From: Reticulitermes lucifugus
Taxonomy: Eukaryota > Arthropoda > Insecta > Blattodea > Rhinotermitidae
Direction of reading: 5' to 3'
DNA: 64,000 nt
NCBI GenBank assembly: GCA_026260175.1
Contig: JAKCWW010000230.1
Span: 1 to 64,000 of the forward strand
Made by a program: the position numbers and the translations under genes. Each line of letters begins with the position of its first letter. Position 1 is the first letter of the stretch. Under the pieces are notes generated by a model. The model was not told where the DNA came from, made no database searches, and was given only the letters and a program-made list of their open reading frames with translations. This document shows, piece by piece, positions 23,401 through 35,215 of the stretch.

Positions 23401-24165
23401 AAATTCAATCAACATTACCACGACAAACGTATCTAGCATTCCTGTCAGTAGTATTTCTCTTATATTACATGTTACTTCACTAATGTTTACTGAAATATTC
23501 GGTCAGGTAAAAACAACTGTAGCACACAATTTTCGCAGCACCCTCATCAAGTGTTAGACTTTAAATTAACAGATACTTTAACGGAATTTTTAAGAACTAA
23601 ATTTGGAAGGAAAATAGTATCGAAAAAACAGTTCAACCAATCTATTGTAATCGTAGAAAATGTGATAAGTTATTTCTTATTTTCGCCGCCTTTTGGCATT
23701 TTCTTTCATTGCTAGAAATCATATACGATCAAATAAATTTTGATATAACGTATTACAAATTTATTGTCAAAGATCGTAACGTGTCTGCAAATGATGATTG
23801 TGATGGTATTTCGTGAGTCCGGTGTTTTCGGAAATGTTATGGACGTACGGCTTTGAAAGACTGCGCACGTGAGTGTCAAAGTTCATTTCACTGTAATTTA
23901 GACTTCACAGAGAATTAGTTGTGTATCTGGACAACTAAAACTCAGACCTCAATAACAAGGTTCAACGTATTCAGAGAATGGGTATAATTCTATCAAACTC
24001 TCAATACGGGTTCTTTATCTAATTAGTTGTTAATTAATGTGTGCTCTGTCGTCTAAATATGTAGTCAGACGGTTTCAGTTAGTTGTTCGGTTATTTACTT
24101 TATTAGTTCTTTACTTAGTGACACGTTTTTCAAATTGTATGTTACTTTTCATTTTATTTTGTATA
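23401..24165. other. no gene recognised
   Basis: Unique A+T-rich DNA. The frames at 24,037-24,255 and 24,135-24,377 depend on the adjacent SINE. Confidence 0.5.
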
Positions 24166-24297
24166 GTAGGCTGGGTGGGCCCCAAGACCGGTCTGGACCG
24201 CTGCGGAAAATATCGCTCCGGCCGGGATTCGATCCCCGGACCGTCCAGCCGGTAGCGAGTCGCTATACCGACTACGCTATCCCGGCCCACATTTATT
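24166..24297 (-). mobile_element. SINE family A, tRNA-head portion
   Basis: A minus-strand copy whose head is very well preserved. In reverse it starts gccgggatagcgtagtcggt (A box), then gtccggggatcgaatcccgg (B box), then ccgcagcggtccagaccggt and ggcccacccagcc. The 3' half is missing. The sharp head suggests a young or recently constrained copy. Confidence 0.85.
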
Positions 24298-25639
24298 TAG
24301 CTACAGAGGATAAAGATTTGTACAGTTTGTATCAGACTGTAGTAGAAATATGCATGCTTTTCAATTTAAAGCATTGAATGCGAAGGTACGTAATTAGGAC
24401 CAATACCGTCTCCTTATGGAACTCATCCTTTGTCTGTAGAATTCAAGATGAGGTTTTGCATAAGAAAAGAGAGAGAGAAAAATGCTTCGTTGAAAGTTGT
24501 GAAACTAGTTTAATTAAGCTTTCGAATTTTATTCCAGCTAACAGCGCCGTCACATTTAACTTAAGAATTAATCACTCGCTTCACAGTGATTCTCTTCCTT
24601 AACCATTGTTCCGATCGTCATTATCACAGAATACGCACTGATCATCAACCTGTCCCAGTGAATGACTGATTTTCCACGGCAGTCCAATCTGTCTTCCCTT
24701 TCCGGATACACTGAATATAAAATACCACGTCTAAGAATAAAGTAGAATTTGTGATAATACATATGACCGTTTTGGGGATAATTTATTTCCGCTGTCTTAC
24801 AAGCCGCGATTGCCGCTAGTCGCCTTTTATTGGGCTGCTTAGACCGTGGAATTCAGAGTTTGAATTAACATTAAGCATAAAGGTTTACCTGTCATCTGTG
24901 TTTTAACAACTTGCCTATCCCAAATATTCACTGGGAATGCAACACAATAGTCTAAAGTTGATAATATCACAGTTCACCACTGGACACGATCCTGAACAAG
25001 TGCCATCCACCTTATACCATCACAATTCATTTCCCTGAGAGGCACGTAAATATACTTCTCTCATCTCCTTCCCAGTCGTTCAAGCGGTTTTTCACAACGG
25101 GCTTCTCATTCAAACACTGCACATACACCCTGTCTCCCACGCCTTATCTACACTTCCGACCCATCATAACCTACATTTCTCTATTCTAACAGTAATAGAT
25201 GATTTGTAGTAATGACACATTTCCCCGTTCAGAAACGCCCTAAACTGCCCATGTAGCATTATTCGAAAGACATTTTTGACACTACTTCTGTTTGACGTAT
25301 ATCAAGTCATCATAGGATTCACAGTCAAACAAGAAATTACAGAACAATCATGAGAGGCACCGATCAGTTTGACTGAAACGGTAAATCTCCTTTGTATCTC
25401 GCAGGGGCCCTTTTATAATTTTTATTAGGAACTCGGCCGTCCTGATTTGAAGTTTTCGTGGATTTCTTCAGTCCAATCAGGCAAGTACACGAAAGAAGGT
25501 GAAATGAGCCACGCTTCTTCCTCCAACACTTATTTTATATATGAAAGCGGTCGTCCTCTCATTCTTCAGCAAATAAATGTAGCTTATATAACGTCGTTAA
25601 ATTTTCTATCATCCACCCATTAATTAAAAGCAAAGGTAA
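24298..25639. other. no gene recognised
   Basis: Frames of 64-74 codons at 24,378-24,602 (+) and 24,568-24,762 (-) overlap and have no motifs. Confidence 0.5.
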
Positions 25640-25865
25640 CGTAGTCCTTATGCAGGCCATGAAGGCATATGGATATGTGGAGTTCCAGCTCCACGCATTT
25701 TAACCTCACGACTAGATGAAAACTACGTGGTCAACTTCACGTCCCCACTGCTTTACCCCCGAGGAACGACCCTCTGGGGCCCACTGTATAGGAGACTGGG
25801 TGAACCAACGAGTCCGTCTGGATTCTTTGACCGCTGCAGTTGAAGTGGTTCTTAGAATTGGAAAG
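25640..25865 (-). mobile_element. SINE family A copy
   Basis: In plus orientation it shows the inverted family: gcaggccatgaaggcatatg, tggagttccagctccacgc, tttaacctcacgactagatg, ctttacccccgaggaacgac, ggcccactgtataggagact, gggtgaacc, tgaccgctgcag. The tRNA head is lost beyond about 25,840. Confidence 0.8.
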
Positions 25866-26729
25866 GTTGGTTGTCACAAACTTAATTTTAATTTAAGAGT
25901 GAAAGAAATGACGCATATCCTGAGTCTGTTTAATCAGATGTCCGTCTTGTTTGTTTGCAAAGCAACTGACTTCCTTTCGTGGACTGCAGCTCAATGCTTG
26001 ACAGTAAACGTTAGGGTGACAAATTAAATTAATTAGTATGATTAACCAAAGGGCGCCTGTCTCGTTACCGCCGAAGCCATATTAGTGTTGTATTGGGTCG
26101 TTTTCAATGGTTATGACCGCAGTTCTACCCTGTGAGCCAGAGTGATCTTGTCTTGTCTTTTGCAATTTGGAGTGCCCCCACCCAAACTCTGAATCAGCCA
26201 TATCACACATTTGGTGCTCCTGTGCTTACTGTAAGTGTTCGAAAATTGGGAACAGAAGTTTGTGGTGTTGTACTCGAGATGGGTAAGTGAATATGACGTC
26301 ACGAGAGCAGAGTGGCCGGCTGTCATATCATACTGTGTCTACCACAGGAACATGGTCGAGAGACAAAGGCTGCTGAGGCCTGTCTTCCTGTACACACAGT
26401 GTTTGAAAAGACAGGTCAAATTTCAGAAAACCAAAGTTCTCATGGCCAGATAATGTGGAGGTCGTACCTCCCGGTACGTTTGTTTTACCTTTGAAACTAT
26501 CGAATTGATTCTGATGATATTTTGTGTTTAGAGGTGCACATATTATATCACGCAAATTTCACTTCGGTTTGCAATGTTTCATGAATACAAAATTGAAAAT
26601 CATCTTTACAGAAGTTTGTCGTACAAAACGATTTACTTTAATGCCTTTTCATATACATATACAAATATTACTGAAACAGTAACATAAATCCCCTCAAAAT
26701 AACAACGGTAAATTGCTAAAAACAAATGT
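25866..26729. other. no gene recognised
   Basis: Overlapping antisense frames at 26,111-26,555 (60-75 codons) cancel each other as candidates. None has a motif. Confidence 0.5.
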
Positions 26730-26950
26730 CGTCACTGTGCACAACTAATAACCACGCCACTAAGACGTGTGAGCGAGTGGAGGTGAAAGTCCACACATAC
26801 TTTAACCTCAGCATCAGATGGAGGTGAGTGGTCAGCTTCAGGCCTCGGAAACGAGTCCTGGTGGGGCTCAGAGCGGGTCCGGGCGCTGTGAAGAGAATAA
26901 CAATGTTATCCCTGCCAAGACTCGGCCCCATTTCCTCGGTCAATCCAAAC
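26730..26950 (-). mobile_element. SINE family A copy, diverged
   Basis: Inverted family A: agtggaggtgaaagtccaca, ctttaacctcagcatcagat, gaggtgagtggtcagctt, ggtggggctcagagcgggt, ccgggcgctgtgaagagaa. The B-box region near 26,910-26,935 is degraded. Confidence 0.7.
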
Positions 26951-29395
26951 CCTAGCCACTTTTACCGACTTCGTCAACGGAAACGTAATTCAGTTACTTG
27001 ACGTCAGGGAAACACAGCATAAAGAGCTCCGTGAAATAACTGTGCGCAGTGAGCGGTCCTGCTATTTAAATTAGCGTTTCATAAAAACTTATTTCTTCAC
27101 GAGAACTTTTGGGCTGGAAATATATAGACGGAACTCAAAGGTGGTCTGGAAAATAAAGTGGCAAATTGAAACCAAACGTATTTTACATAACGAAAAACTG
27201 CCACATGTAATGCTGAAACATGCGTATACTTTTCTGATTTAGTGGCTTTCTGTCTGTGTAGAGTCAAGTTGAGCCGTCAAAAGCACTCCTCCCTCCCTAT
27301 TTCCTAGCAGCACCCACGATTTTGTCTCTGGCTGGCTGGTGCAACACACACAGAGTTGAGCGGGAAAGAGCTGCATCCCAGTAAAGGAACAAGTTATTTG
27401 TGAATATTAGCGGAGAAATTTTATAAACATCGAAATTTCCTCACATTACCCGCATCCTCACAGCATGGAACCCCAGGATTCCGCAGAACACCCTTTGGAA
27501 TGGCTGATGTAAAGAACTTTCTCAGCAAAACTGAACACTCGCATATCGGCTCAAGCATAGCTTCCATTGGCATTTTCACTCCTATACGTAATTGCTCCTA
27601 ACAGAAGAACGAGCAGCGTTTCATATGAAAAGAATCTTTCAGTACCTTGAATATTTAACACAATACAAAAAAAATTGTTTATGTGGCATATCAGTGAAAT
27701 TATATTTACAGTGCTGGACCTATCTGACTTAAATAAATATGAAAATAGATGTTAGGAGGGCGGTAGACAGAAATTAGTCAAGGTGATGGCCAGCGGAGGT
27801 ATTTAGTCCTACCACGTGGTCATCTAAAAGGACGCTGTAACTTTACCTCCCTACATTTATTGACGCAGGGCATACAGCATTCTTTGTGACATCCCAACAC
27901 TCATGAAGACAAAAGACAGTGCTCCTAGAAACAACCCAATGTGTACCTCTGTGCACTGTTTTCAAAATATAAATGATCGAAAACTTGAATAACTGTAACC
28001 AGTGTTTCATCAGTGATCCTTTCCTCAGCAGTGTGGTTTCTGCAAAGTTTTTCAACTTCACACGGATATCCAGCAATCTGCAAAAAATACTTCCAACTTT
28101 GCCTGTTCTACTGCTTACAGTTTATTGCTTTCAGTACAAATATCGCGTCTCTGTGATTGCTTATGATAAAAGGTAAAGAAACGCATCAAAATTACATTAG
28201 TTCATCTCTTATTCGAAACCCCTCTTTTACTTACAGAGGTTAAGTAGCTTGAAATGAGACGAATGCCGAGTAAGTTATTGCAACAACACGTTAATTGGCT
28301 TAGCAGGTGACAGAATTGTGGTGAATAGACCAACAGACAACTGAGGTTGCTAAATAAATTGTAGACAGTCTGCAGGAAAATCGGATAAAAGCATTTCGAA
28401 AAAGAAATTATTTAATAATTCCAGTCAGCAATAGACTAATGTTTCACAGATGCTTCCTCTGGCCAGAAAATTTCATTTCATATAGACTGGCGTTGTGTAA
28501 GAAGCGACTTCGCTTTTCCCAACAGTATCACAGTACATTTTATTTTTATTTCCATTTCGCATGGACCGAACTGTAATTTAAACCTTCTGGCAAAAGAGCA
28601 AACAAATTGTACACAAACCCTCTATCCCCTCTAAAGAGTCTCTGGGCTCCGACTCTCCTGCTGGCTGTTGAATTGTAACATGAACGTTCAATATATAAAC
28701 TTATGCACGCTTCGAAAATGACCCGTGTCCGGTAGGGCTGATCAAGATTGGATCTGAAGTAACCGTTCCATAATTCATGGTTGCCTTTTACTTCTTTTGC
28801 GAATGGGCGATCCCTTGTCCACAAATTTGTACCAGAGTTTACAAACAACGTTAAGAAACCGGAAAACTGGAGGCTCTCCACCACACTGACCTGGAAGGAA
28901 AGTATGTAGGAGGAAGCGGGAGACGGAAAGGACATACTGACAGGTACACAAATTTACCTGTTTACATGAAAGCAATTCTGTTTGAACTCTGCGGGATATT
29001 TGTATGGCAAGGAAGGAATCACAAGGATTACTCGACAGTCAAGGTGCGACATTTTGCAAAGTGCTTTCTCGACCGACAAAACGGGTCACCTCAGGGTCAG
29101 TGAGTGGATAGCTTGTGTCAATGGATATGTGGCTGACTGAATGCGTGGCTAAGAACGGGCGCGCTTTTGTGTGTGTATGTGAAGGGGTGGCAGGCTACGT
29201 TAGTGGCTGAGTGACTGACTGACTGACTGCGTCAGCTGATGCGTGAGTGTGACTGAGCACTCAAGATAAACAAATAGATGGCTGGCCCCCCGTTTAAATC
29301 CGTGATTGCACAGAACTTTATGTAGGCAGAATGAGGGGCTGACTCAGCTAGTGTGAGCCCTTTATATACATTCTTGGTTTACTTACGCCTCCAGT
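26951..29395. other. no gene recognised; one 129-codon frame
   Basis: The minus-strand frame at 28,546-28,935 is the longest in the window that is free of N and of recognisable repeats. Its protein (starts MSFPSPASSYILSFQ) has no domain, signal or repeat I recognise, and no splice or promoter context could be tied to it. A short gact repeat lies at 29,215-29,228. Confidence 0.45.
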
Positions 29396-29680
29396 AGCCG
29401 GGGTAGTGTTATCAATACAGTGACTGGGCGCTAGGCTAGTGAACCCATAAACCGTTCTTCGATTCCCGACAGGAGAAAGAGGTTTTCTCTTCTTCGAAAT
29501 GTGCATAACGGCTCTGAGGTCCATCTAGCCTCCTATTCAATGGGTACAGAAAGCCGTTTTCCGTTGACCTTTCACCGCATCCAGTGCCGAGGTTAAGAAT
29601 GAGTGGGGTTATTCCTATACGCCCCCAAATGCTTTCATGCAGTGCACAGGAACAACTTCACCATGCAAGTTTTAAGGTTT
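29396..29680 (+). mobile_element. SINE family A copy, near full length
   Basis: The head is gtagccggggtagtgttatc with B-box-like ttcttcgattcccgacagg at 29,456. Then come ggctctgaggtccatctagc, ctcctattcaatgggtacag, gccgaggttaagaatgagtg and aaatgctttcatgcagtgca. It ends directly against a palindromic element arm. Confidence 0.85.
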
Positions 29681-29815
29681 TCGCAGCGGTGTAGATGAGG
29701 TATCAGTTATTCTCGAATGTGATGTTGCGTCATTACGTATTTGGTACCCGACGTTTAGGGACAGCGTACTGGTCTAGGCTATCTGGAAACATCGGGACAG
29801 AACACCCACTGATGC
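29681..29815 (+). repeat. palindromic foldback element, arm
   Basis: The sequence aaggttttcgcagcggtgta, then gatgaggtatcagttattct, gatgttgcgtcattacgt and acccgacgtttagggac aligns with the left arm of the family. It abuts the 3' end of the SINE without a spacer. Confidence 0.6.
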
Positions 29816-31159
29816 AGCGCCATATATCAAAAGAGCCGATACCTTAACTTTACGTTTCTTTATGCTTCCAGTTTAAAATAATGTAGAGCGTACAATTATG
29901 GAATTATATTGAATAATGAGGTAGAATGGAAATGGCAGAAAGCGGTGGTAGCCTAATTTAAGGTTGGCCTACCAACCAGGTAGCCAGGCCCCGGGCTGAG
30001 ATTTGTGCTTGTGGTCTGCAGAGTACGAAACAGAAGTGCCAACCAATCCATCACGACTTACTTTAAGTTGGCACAGACATCCGTTGATTGGGTGCCAGTA
30101 CACGGCATGTGCTCAGTGTCTGCCTGAAATGGCCACTGTTCATTCCAGACCCTCGTGGTAACGCGAAGCTCCGTAGGGGAAAAAGCAGCAACACACGAGG
30201 GACCGAGGTTGAAAGGGAGGATTTAAAAATAGATAGCAAACCTGTTAGCTACATAACTAAAGCACAGCGAAGCCACGTAACCCCCGAACACTCAACTGAC
30301 TGTCGCTATTGTTTAACTTCAATGACGGCCTTTATCGAATTGTTGATCAGATTTACTTCAGCCGCTTGACACTAAAGGTTACGTTACAAATTGTGTTAGT
30401 GAATTCGCTGTTATTGTTATGAGGTCAAAAGTTAGGTTACTGATTAATATTTCCTGTCATCTGTCAAACCGTGAAATTAATTTAACGAGATGAGACGTCC
30501 TTTCGATGTCGCAATTTGTTCATATAGTGTGAAGAGCTCGGGCATGGTCAGCAACGAGGGCTGCCAGAGAGGTCAGCAAAAAAGGAAGCCAAATTTAACA
30601 GTGTCACCAACACAGACGTTAACCTGCCATCAGATATTGACCTTCGCCACTTTAATCGAATCCACGCCTTCAAAAAAACATGATTCTGAAACGCATTTCA
30701 ACATTATTTTTCCAATTTATTACTGTTTCTCCGGTACGTTTTCTGCCACAGAGGTTTGCTGAAAAAAAATTATATATGTATTATGTCTCCAATTCTGCTA
30801 CATGTCCCTCCCATCTCTTCTTTATTACGTCACTCTAATAGCACTTCAAAACTTTTAACGTAATGAACGTCTTTAAGATACATGTCGTGGTAAATTAATA
30901 ATTTTTTACTGTGCATTACAAACGGTAATTGTGCTTAGCTACTTACCAAACGCATTAAAAATGCGATAAATATCCTGAAAATCGCCGTTACCGGTTAAAA
31001 TAAAAAAATTTCCAACGCCCTTTTTTAAATGTAATAATAACGTGCATTTCTCTACACCCGTTTCGTTCAGTCTTTCTTTACCATTCGTATACGAAAGAAG
31101 AGTTGGTGTTCGCATTCGCAACCTTCGGTAATATGTACGTGAGGCTCAAAAGGTTATTA
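29816..31159. other. no gene recognised
   Basis: Frames of 93 and 90 codons at 30,088-30,369 and 30,490-30,762 (+) show no recognisable domain. Confidence 0.5.
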
Positions 31160-31245
31160 TCGTTATCGCCATCATCGTCGTCGTCGTCGTCGTCATCATC
31201 ATCATCGTCGTCGTTGTTGTTTTTGTTGTTATTGTTTTTGCTGTT
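31160..31245. repeat. triplet microsatellites (tcg, atc, gtt)
   Basis: Consecutive triplet arrays (tcgtcg, catcat, then gttgtt and related) span about 85 bp. The poly-Asp frame at 31,078-31,281 on the minus strand is a by-product. Confidence 0.9.
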
Positions 31246-31282
31246 TTTGTGAAAGAAGTGTGATATCCAACAATATACCATA

Positions 31283-31500
31283 TAATGTTAACGTTTTTGT
31301 TGCGTGACGTGTCATCGGCAGTCACTGTCCTCTTTCCAGTTTCCGTTACATTTCTTGTGGCAATATCTAACTTTGAAAAAGTGTCGCATCGATCACATCA
31401 TACAAAGATAGCGTTTCCGTTGTCGTGTGTCTTCAGACACATGTAATCACTTGGCTGCAGTTCCGGCTGCCTTTTTTTTTGACAATATCTAATTTCAATA
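31283..31500 (+). repeat. weak tandem duplication, about 120 bp period
   Basis: Both halves have a gcgt or cgtttccgtt-like start, then cag and tcc blocks, then ttgtggcaatatctaacttt in one and ttgacaatatctaatttc in the other. Similarity is only moderate by eye. Confidence 0.35.
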
Positions 31501-32569
31501 TGGATGCCCTACATACTATGAAAGAAGTGTTATAAAGTAAATTAGCCGAAGTACTTCATGACAGAATAAAAAGTGTTTGGTACAGTGAGGAAAGCTAAGA
31601 ACAAGCAAAATGGGAAAACCCCGAGGAATATAAAACGCTCGAAAGCTACGGCTTAGTTCAGGCAGGGACTTGTGAGAATTTGATTTATCCTGTTGCTGAA
31701 GACAGTTCCAGTATTCGGTAGGCGTACTGCTTTTCCGTGAAGATCTCTTCGTCTTATTACGGAAAAAATCTGGCTGCTGGGCAAACAAGACTGCTGCAGT
31801 CACACAGAAATATCGTTGTTGATTGCATTTAGTTTGGAGAAGCATGTCAGAAAAAAAACTTAATTCTCATGAAAATAATTAGTCGACAAAAGTATGGTGT
31901 TTGAAGAAATTAATTCCGGATGTCAACTGGATTTGATTTATGCGCAGCTCAAAGCATAAGGATAATTATATTTATTCATGTGCACTTGAATATGCATGTA
32001 CAAAGGCTTCCGTTAAATACGGAAAAAAAGCTGAAGCTGGGGCTCCCTCTGTTCTGAACATTGATAATGGCATGAATTTTCCAACAGAGTTAAAGAACTT
32101 TACATCCACGAGAATGAAGAGATGTAGACAACATCAGTGGTATCAATCGACGATGTATCAACGCCAAAAGGGCAACCAAAACCTGCAGGATAAATCAAGA
32201 GCTAAAAATGTTTGTACCAGAAAAGAAAACGCTTGATCAGTGCCTGTATCAGTTACACCTTCGTTGTGCCAATCAATGGCCATCTACTTGCAATTACATA
32301 CAAACACAGACAATAAACTACATGGGGTACAGAGTGGTTTACTGTGTTGTTTATATCTCAGTACATTCTCCTGGACATTTCCAAGGCAGTGACGAGAAAT
32401 CAATGGCATGAAATAAGTACACAGAATCCTGAGTGAGGATTCCAGTGCTATTTTTCAGTTCCTACTCGCAAATGCAGGACCAACACCCCAGGATATAAAG
32501 CTAATCTCACAACCGGTAGGCTGATCTCTTATTTATATTCCCAAAAAACTCAAAATCGCTAACCTATTT
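31501..32569. other. no gene recognised
   Basis: Frames of 109 codons (31,516-31,845, -) and 98 codons (31,940-32,236, +) have no recognisable motif. Confidence 0.5.
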
Positions 32570-32574
32570 CTCAT

Positions 32575-32790
32575 ATGATAGAGATGGCTGGCTCGAATCT
32601 CACCGACACTGACAGATATTTTTCACAATTTTCCTTGGTCCCTTTAGACCAGCGCCGAGAATTAGTCCACGACCGCTTCTTTAAAAATCCTCCCTATTCA
32701 CTGTTCACCAAAGATCCTATTGTCGTGATTATACAGCCCAGTCAGAGACACTGTTAGTGTCGACAACTAAACTCTTTTATTTCTCTCTTG
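32575..32790 (+). mobile_element. possible SINE (family H)
   Basis: A B-box-like ggctcgaatctcaccg at 32,589 is followed by tcacaattttcc, gtccacgaccgcttct and cctattgtcgtgattata. This order recalls a widespread arthropod SINE body (ccacggccgcttcc .. cccatcgtcgccataagacc). The match is from memory and diverged, and there is only one copy in the window. Confidence 0.4.
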
Positions 32791-32847
32791 TAATCGAAGG
32801 AGATAATTCTACGACGACATACGCCTTACAGCTGTGCAGCATTACAG

Positions 32848-32868
32848 TGTGTGTGTGTGTGTGTGTGC
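32848..32868. repeat. (GT)n microsatellite
   Basis: About ten GT units in an uninterrupted run. Confidence 0.95.
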
Positions 32869-33603
32869 CCGCATTCGTCCCCAGAACACTCTCGCTACTC
32901 AGATAACAGTGACGAAAGCAAGAAAGGATTGAAGTACACAGGAGACAAATATAAGCTCTTTCGTGGCCTTTGATCTACAGAAATTCAGCACAGTGTAGAA
33001 TTGTGTGTTTCTGTGACATCTTGTTTTCTAAAGCTACGTCTTTCTCCTTATCTGTCTTATTTCCCACGTGGTTCTTTCATCGCTTCTTTTATTATCATAT
33101 TTTTTCCTGAACTTTTCTTTTCCCTTTATTCTCTGAGATATTTGCTTGCAGTATTCGAAAACCAAGCGTCTTATCTACATGATGAAATCCGCAGACTGTA
33201 GATTACAAAAGTGAGAAGATGCGCAGGTAGCCTAAATCCATGTCCTAAGAGCAATTCGAAACTGATGTTTTGTCGTTCGTCTGCCTAAACCTGAGGTGAC
33301 ACTGGATTTTCCTATGTAAAACCTTTCTAAGGCACAGTGGCACATATATGCGACACCTGCTGTAATATTAATTTTGCGCACTCACAGTACATATTTAAAT
33401 TGATGTGATCCTCAAAATGAGGAGCAATTATTTCCCTATATGGCATTGTGTGAAAAATGCAGATAAATTTCATGCATTAAAAAGTTAAAATGTGTTCCGT
33501 AAACTTGCCTTTGTAGAAGCTTATGAAATACTAAGACTTTCTATCCACTCTTCATATATGTCTGTTATAAATAAACATTTTTAGGCGTTACAAAAAATAA
33601 ATG
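32869..33603. other. no gene recognised
   Basis: One hydrophobic 66-codon frame at 33,001-33,201 (+). No motif. Confidence 0.5.
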
Positions 33604-33664
33604 GTACTTTACACCGTCAAAACTGCTTTATTATTGTTGATATTAATTTGTCATGTTATTCTAA

Positions 33665-33699
33665 GGCAACATGTTTCAACCATATTACGGCATTCTCAG
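33665..33699 (-). other. CTGAGAA / GAAACATG motif
   Basis: Reverse reading: ctgagaatgccgtaatatgg then ttgaaacatgttgcc. A gccgtaatatggt hairpin separates the two boxes. Mirror of the motif at 33,763-33,795. Confidence 0.35.
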
Positions 33700-33762
33700 C
33701 GCTGCCGTTAGTATAAAACCATATACATGCTAAAATTGTATCCATTTTTACACTAATGGTAG

Positions 33763-33795
33763 GCCTGAAAAAAAACCGTAACATCGCCGAAACAT
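33763..33795 (+). other. CTGAAAA / GAAACATG motif
   Basis: Reads cctgaaaaaaaaccgtaac then atcgccgaaacatg. It belongs to the right arm of the foldback element. Confidence 0.35.
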
Positions 33796-33845
33796 GACAA
33801 ATTAATATCAGCATTAATGAAGTTGTGGTGACGGTGTAAAGTATA

Positions 33846-34449
33846 ATTGATTATTAAAAACAGAACAACTGGATGCCTAACATAAAAAGGCTCCAAATTA
33901 ATAGGACGCCTTATACTCTGTCGTTGTGTGTGGTAGCGTAATATGGTAAAGTTGGTAGTAGTTTCAAATAAAAACAGTCACTGGAAGATATGTTTGAATT
34001 GACGGTATTACAGTAAGTTATGCATTTTCGGATAAATGTAGACTTCAACATTCTTATAATTGTGCCAAGGTGGATAAAAACTGCTTCGTTAAGGTCAGGT
34101 TCTTTGAAAAAAGATGTGCTACAAATGATGAACGTGTGCACAAAAATTATCTCCAAATAAATTTTAAGATCAACAATTTTCCGTTGAAATTCTATCTGGC
34201 GTCATAATAATTGGTCTAATAAAATGCGAACCCGGGTATGTGCTGTGGGAAGTCTTGTATAATCGTCTGCTTTCAGACACGCACCAGTGGCATACACATG
34301 ACTAACTCCGACCTCTAACCAAGCTTCAATAGAATCACCGGCATAGCTCACTACGTACCTAAGGCATGCTGTTGTTTTGATAACACTCCTTTCGCTTTGT
34401 TCGTCTATCCGTTCATTGCCATTCCTTCATACAATTTACCGCCCACTCT
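33846..34449. other. no gene recognised
   Basis: One 81-codon frame at 33,911-34,156 (-) without motifs. Confidence 0.5.
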
Positions 34450-34690
34450 TTACAGTTTTTAGGCCATTTCGCAAAATTGCTAAAAGCGACTATTAGCTTC
34501 GCCATGTCTGTCCGTCTGTCTGTCCGCACGCAACAACGCGGCTCCCACTGGACGGATTTGAATGAAATTTGAGAAATTTTCGAAAATCTCTCGAGAAAAT
34601 TCAAGTTTTATTAAAATTTGACAAGAATAACAGGTACTTTACATGAAGACCTACGTAATGTTTATAATAATATCTCGCTGAATTCTTCTT
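34450..34690 (+). repeat. dispersed repeat family F
   Basis: Second clear copy: gactattagcttcgccatgt, then gtccgtctgtctgtccgc, then caacaacgcggctcccactg, then ggacggatttgaatgaaatt, tcgaaaatctctcgag, and ttacatgaagacctacgtaa. It is collinear with 4,600-4,860 over about 230 bp. Confidence 0.7.
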
Positions 34691-35154
34691 AGAATAAGAA
34701 ATATTTCAGGCAAACCTTGTAGAGAAAATCAAAACACATTTTATGTTCAACAAAATTTTTCCGAAAATCATACCGTTTATCCGATAATGTGGGAAAATAT
34801 GGTAGAACTAGACAGGCCACAGATGACAATATAATATGGCGCAGAAAATGTGTGATTTGCGTGCCGAATAGATAAGGCAAGAATATAGGCAGATAATTAT
34901 AATATTTATTATTTATTGCTTTTCCATGGCAAAAATTATTACGCGAATGCGTCTCAATGTTACGTTATACGTACATTACCTGTCTTGTTCTAACTACGTG
35001 CACATCACAGTCTTTCTCAAGAAACTAAGAATCACACATCTAGGCAAGAATTCCCCGCATTTTATCCTATCCGAATATTTATTACCGCCTTCACGAGCCG
35101 GACACTGGAACCTCTACCACCCCGCACGACTCCAGTCCATATACCCCACCCTCC
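34691..35154. other. no gene recognised
   Basis: Frames at 34,689-34,880 (-) and 34,926-35,162 (+), 63-78 codons, no motif. Confidence 0.5.
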
Positions 35155-35215
35155 TTCATTAACAACGTTTTTAATATTATCTTCACACCTACTCAAGGTC
35201 TTTCAAGTGACCTTT
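35155..35215 (-). mobile_element. LINE-1 family coding fragment
   Basis: In reverse: aaggtcacttgaaagacctt, gagtaggtgtgaagataata, ttaaaaac. This matches the LGRPRRRWED(N)IK segment of LINE-1. About 60 bp survives. Confidence 0.5.

Larger units (their letters stand above)
33604..33845. repeat. foldback element with about 60-bp inverted arms
   Basis: The left arm (tactttacaccgtcaaaact, tgatattaatttgtcatgtt) and the right arm, read in reverse (tactttacaccgtcaccac, tgatattaatttgtcatgtt), match at both ends of each arm. Each arm carries a GAAACATG-type motif in mirrored orientation. It could be a MITE or two Penelope-like termini facing each other. Confidence 0.75.

Noticed and set aside
31078-31281. 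Poly-aspartate frame
   Set aside because: A triplet microsatellite read in one frame; no gene context.
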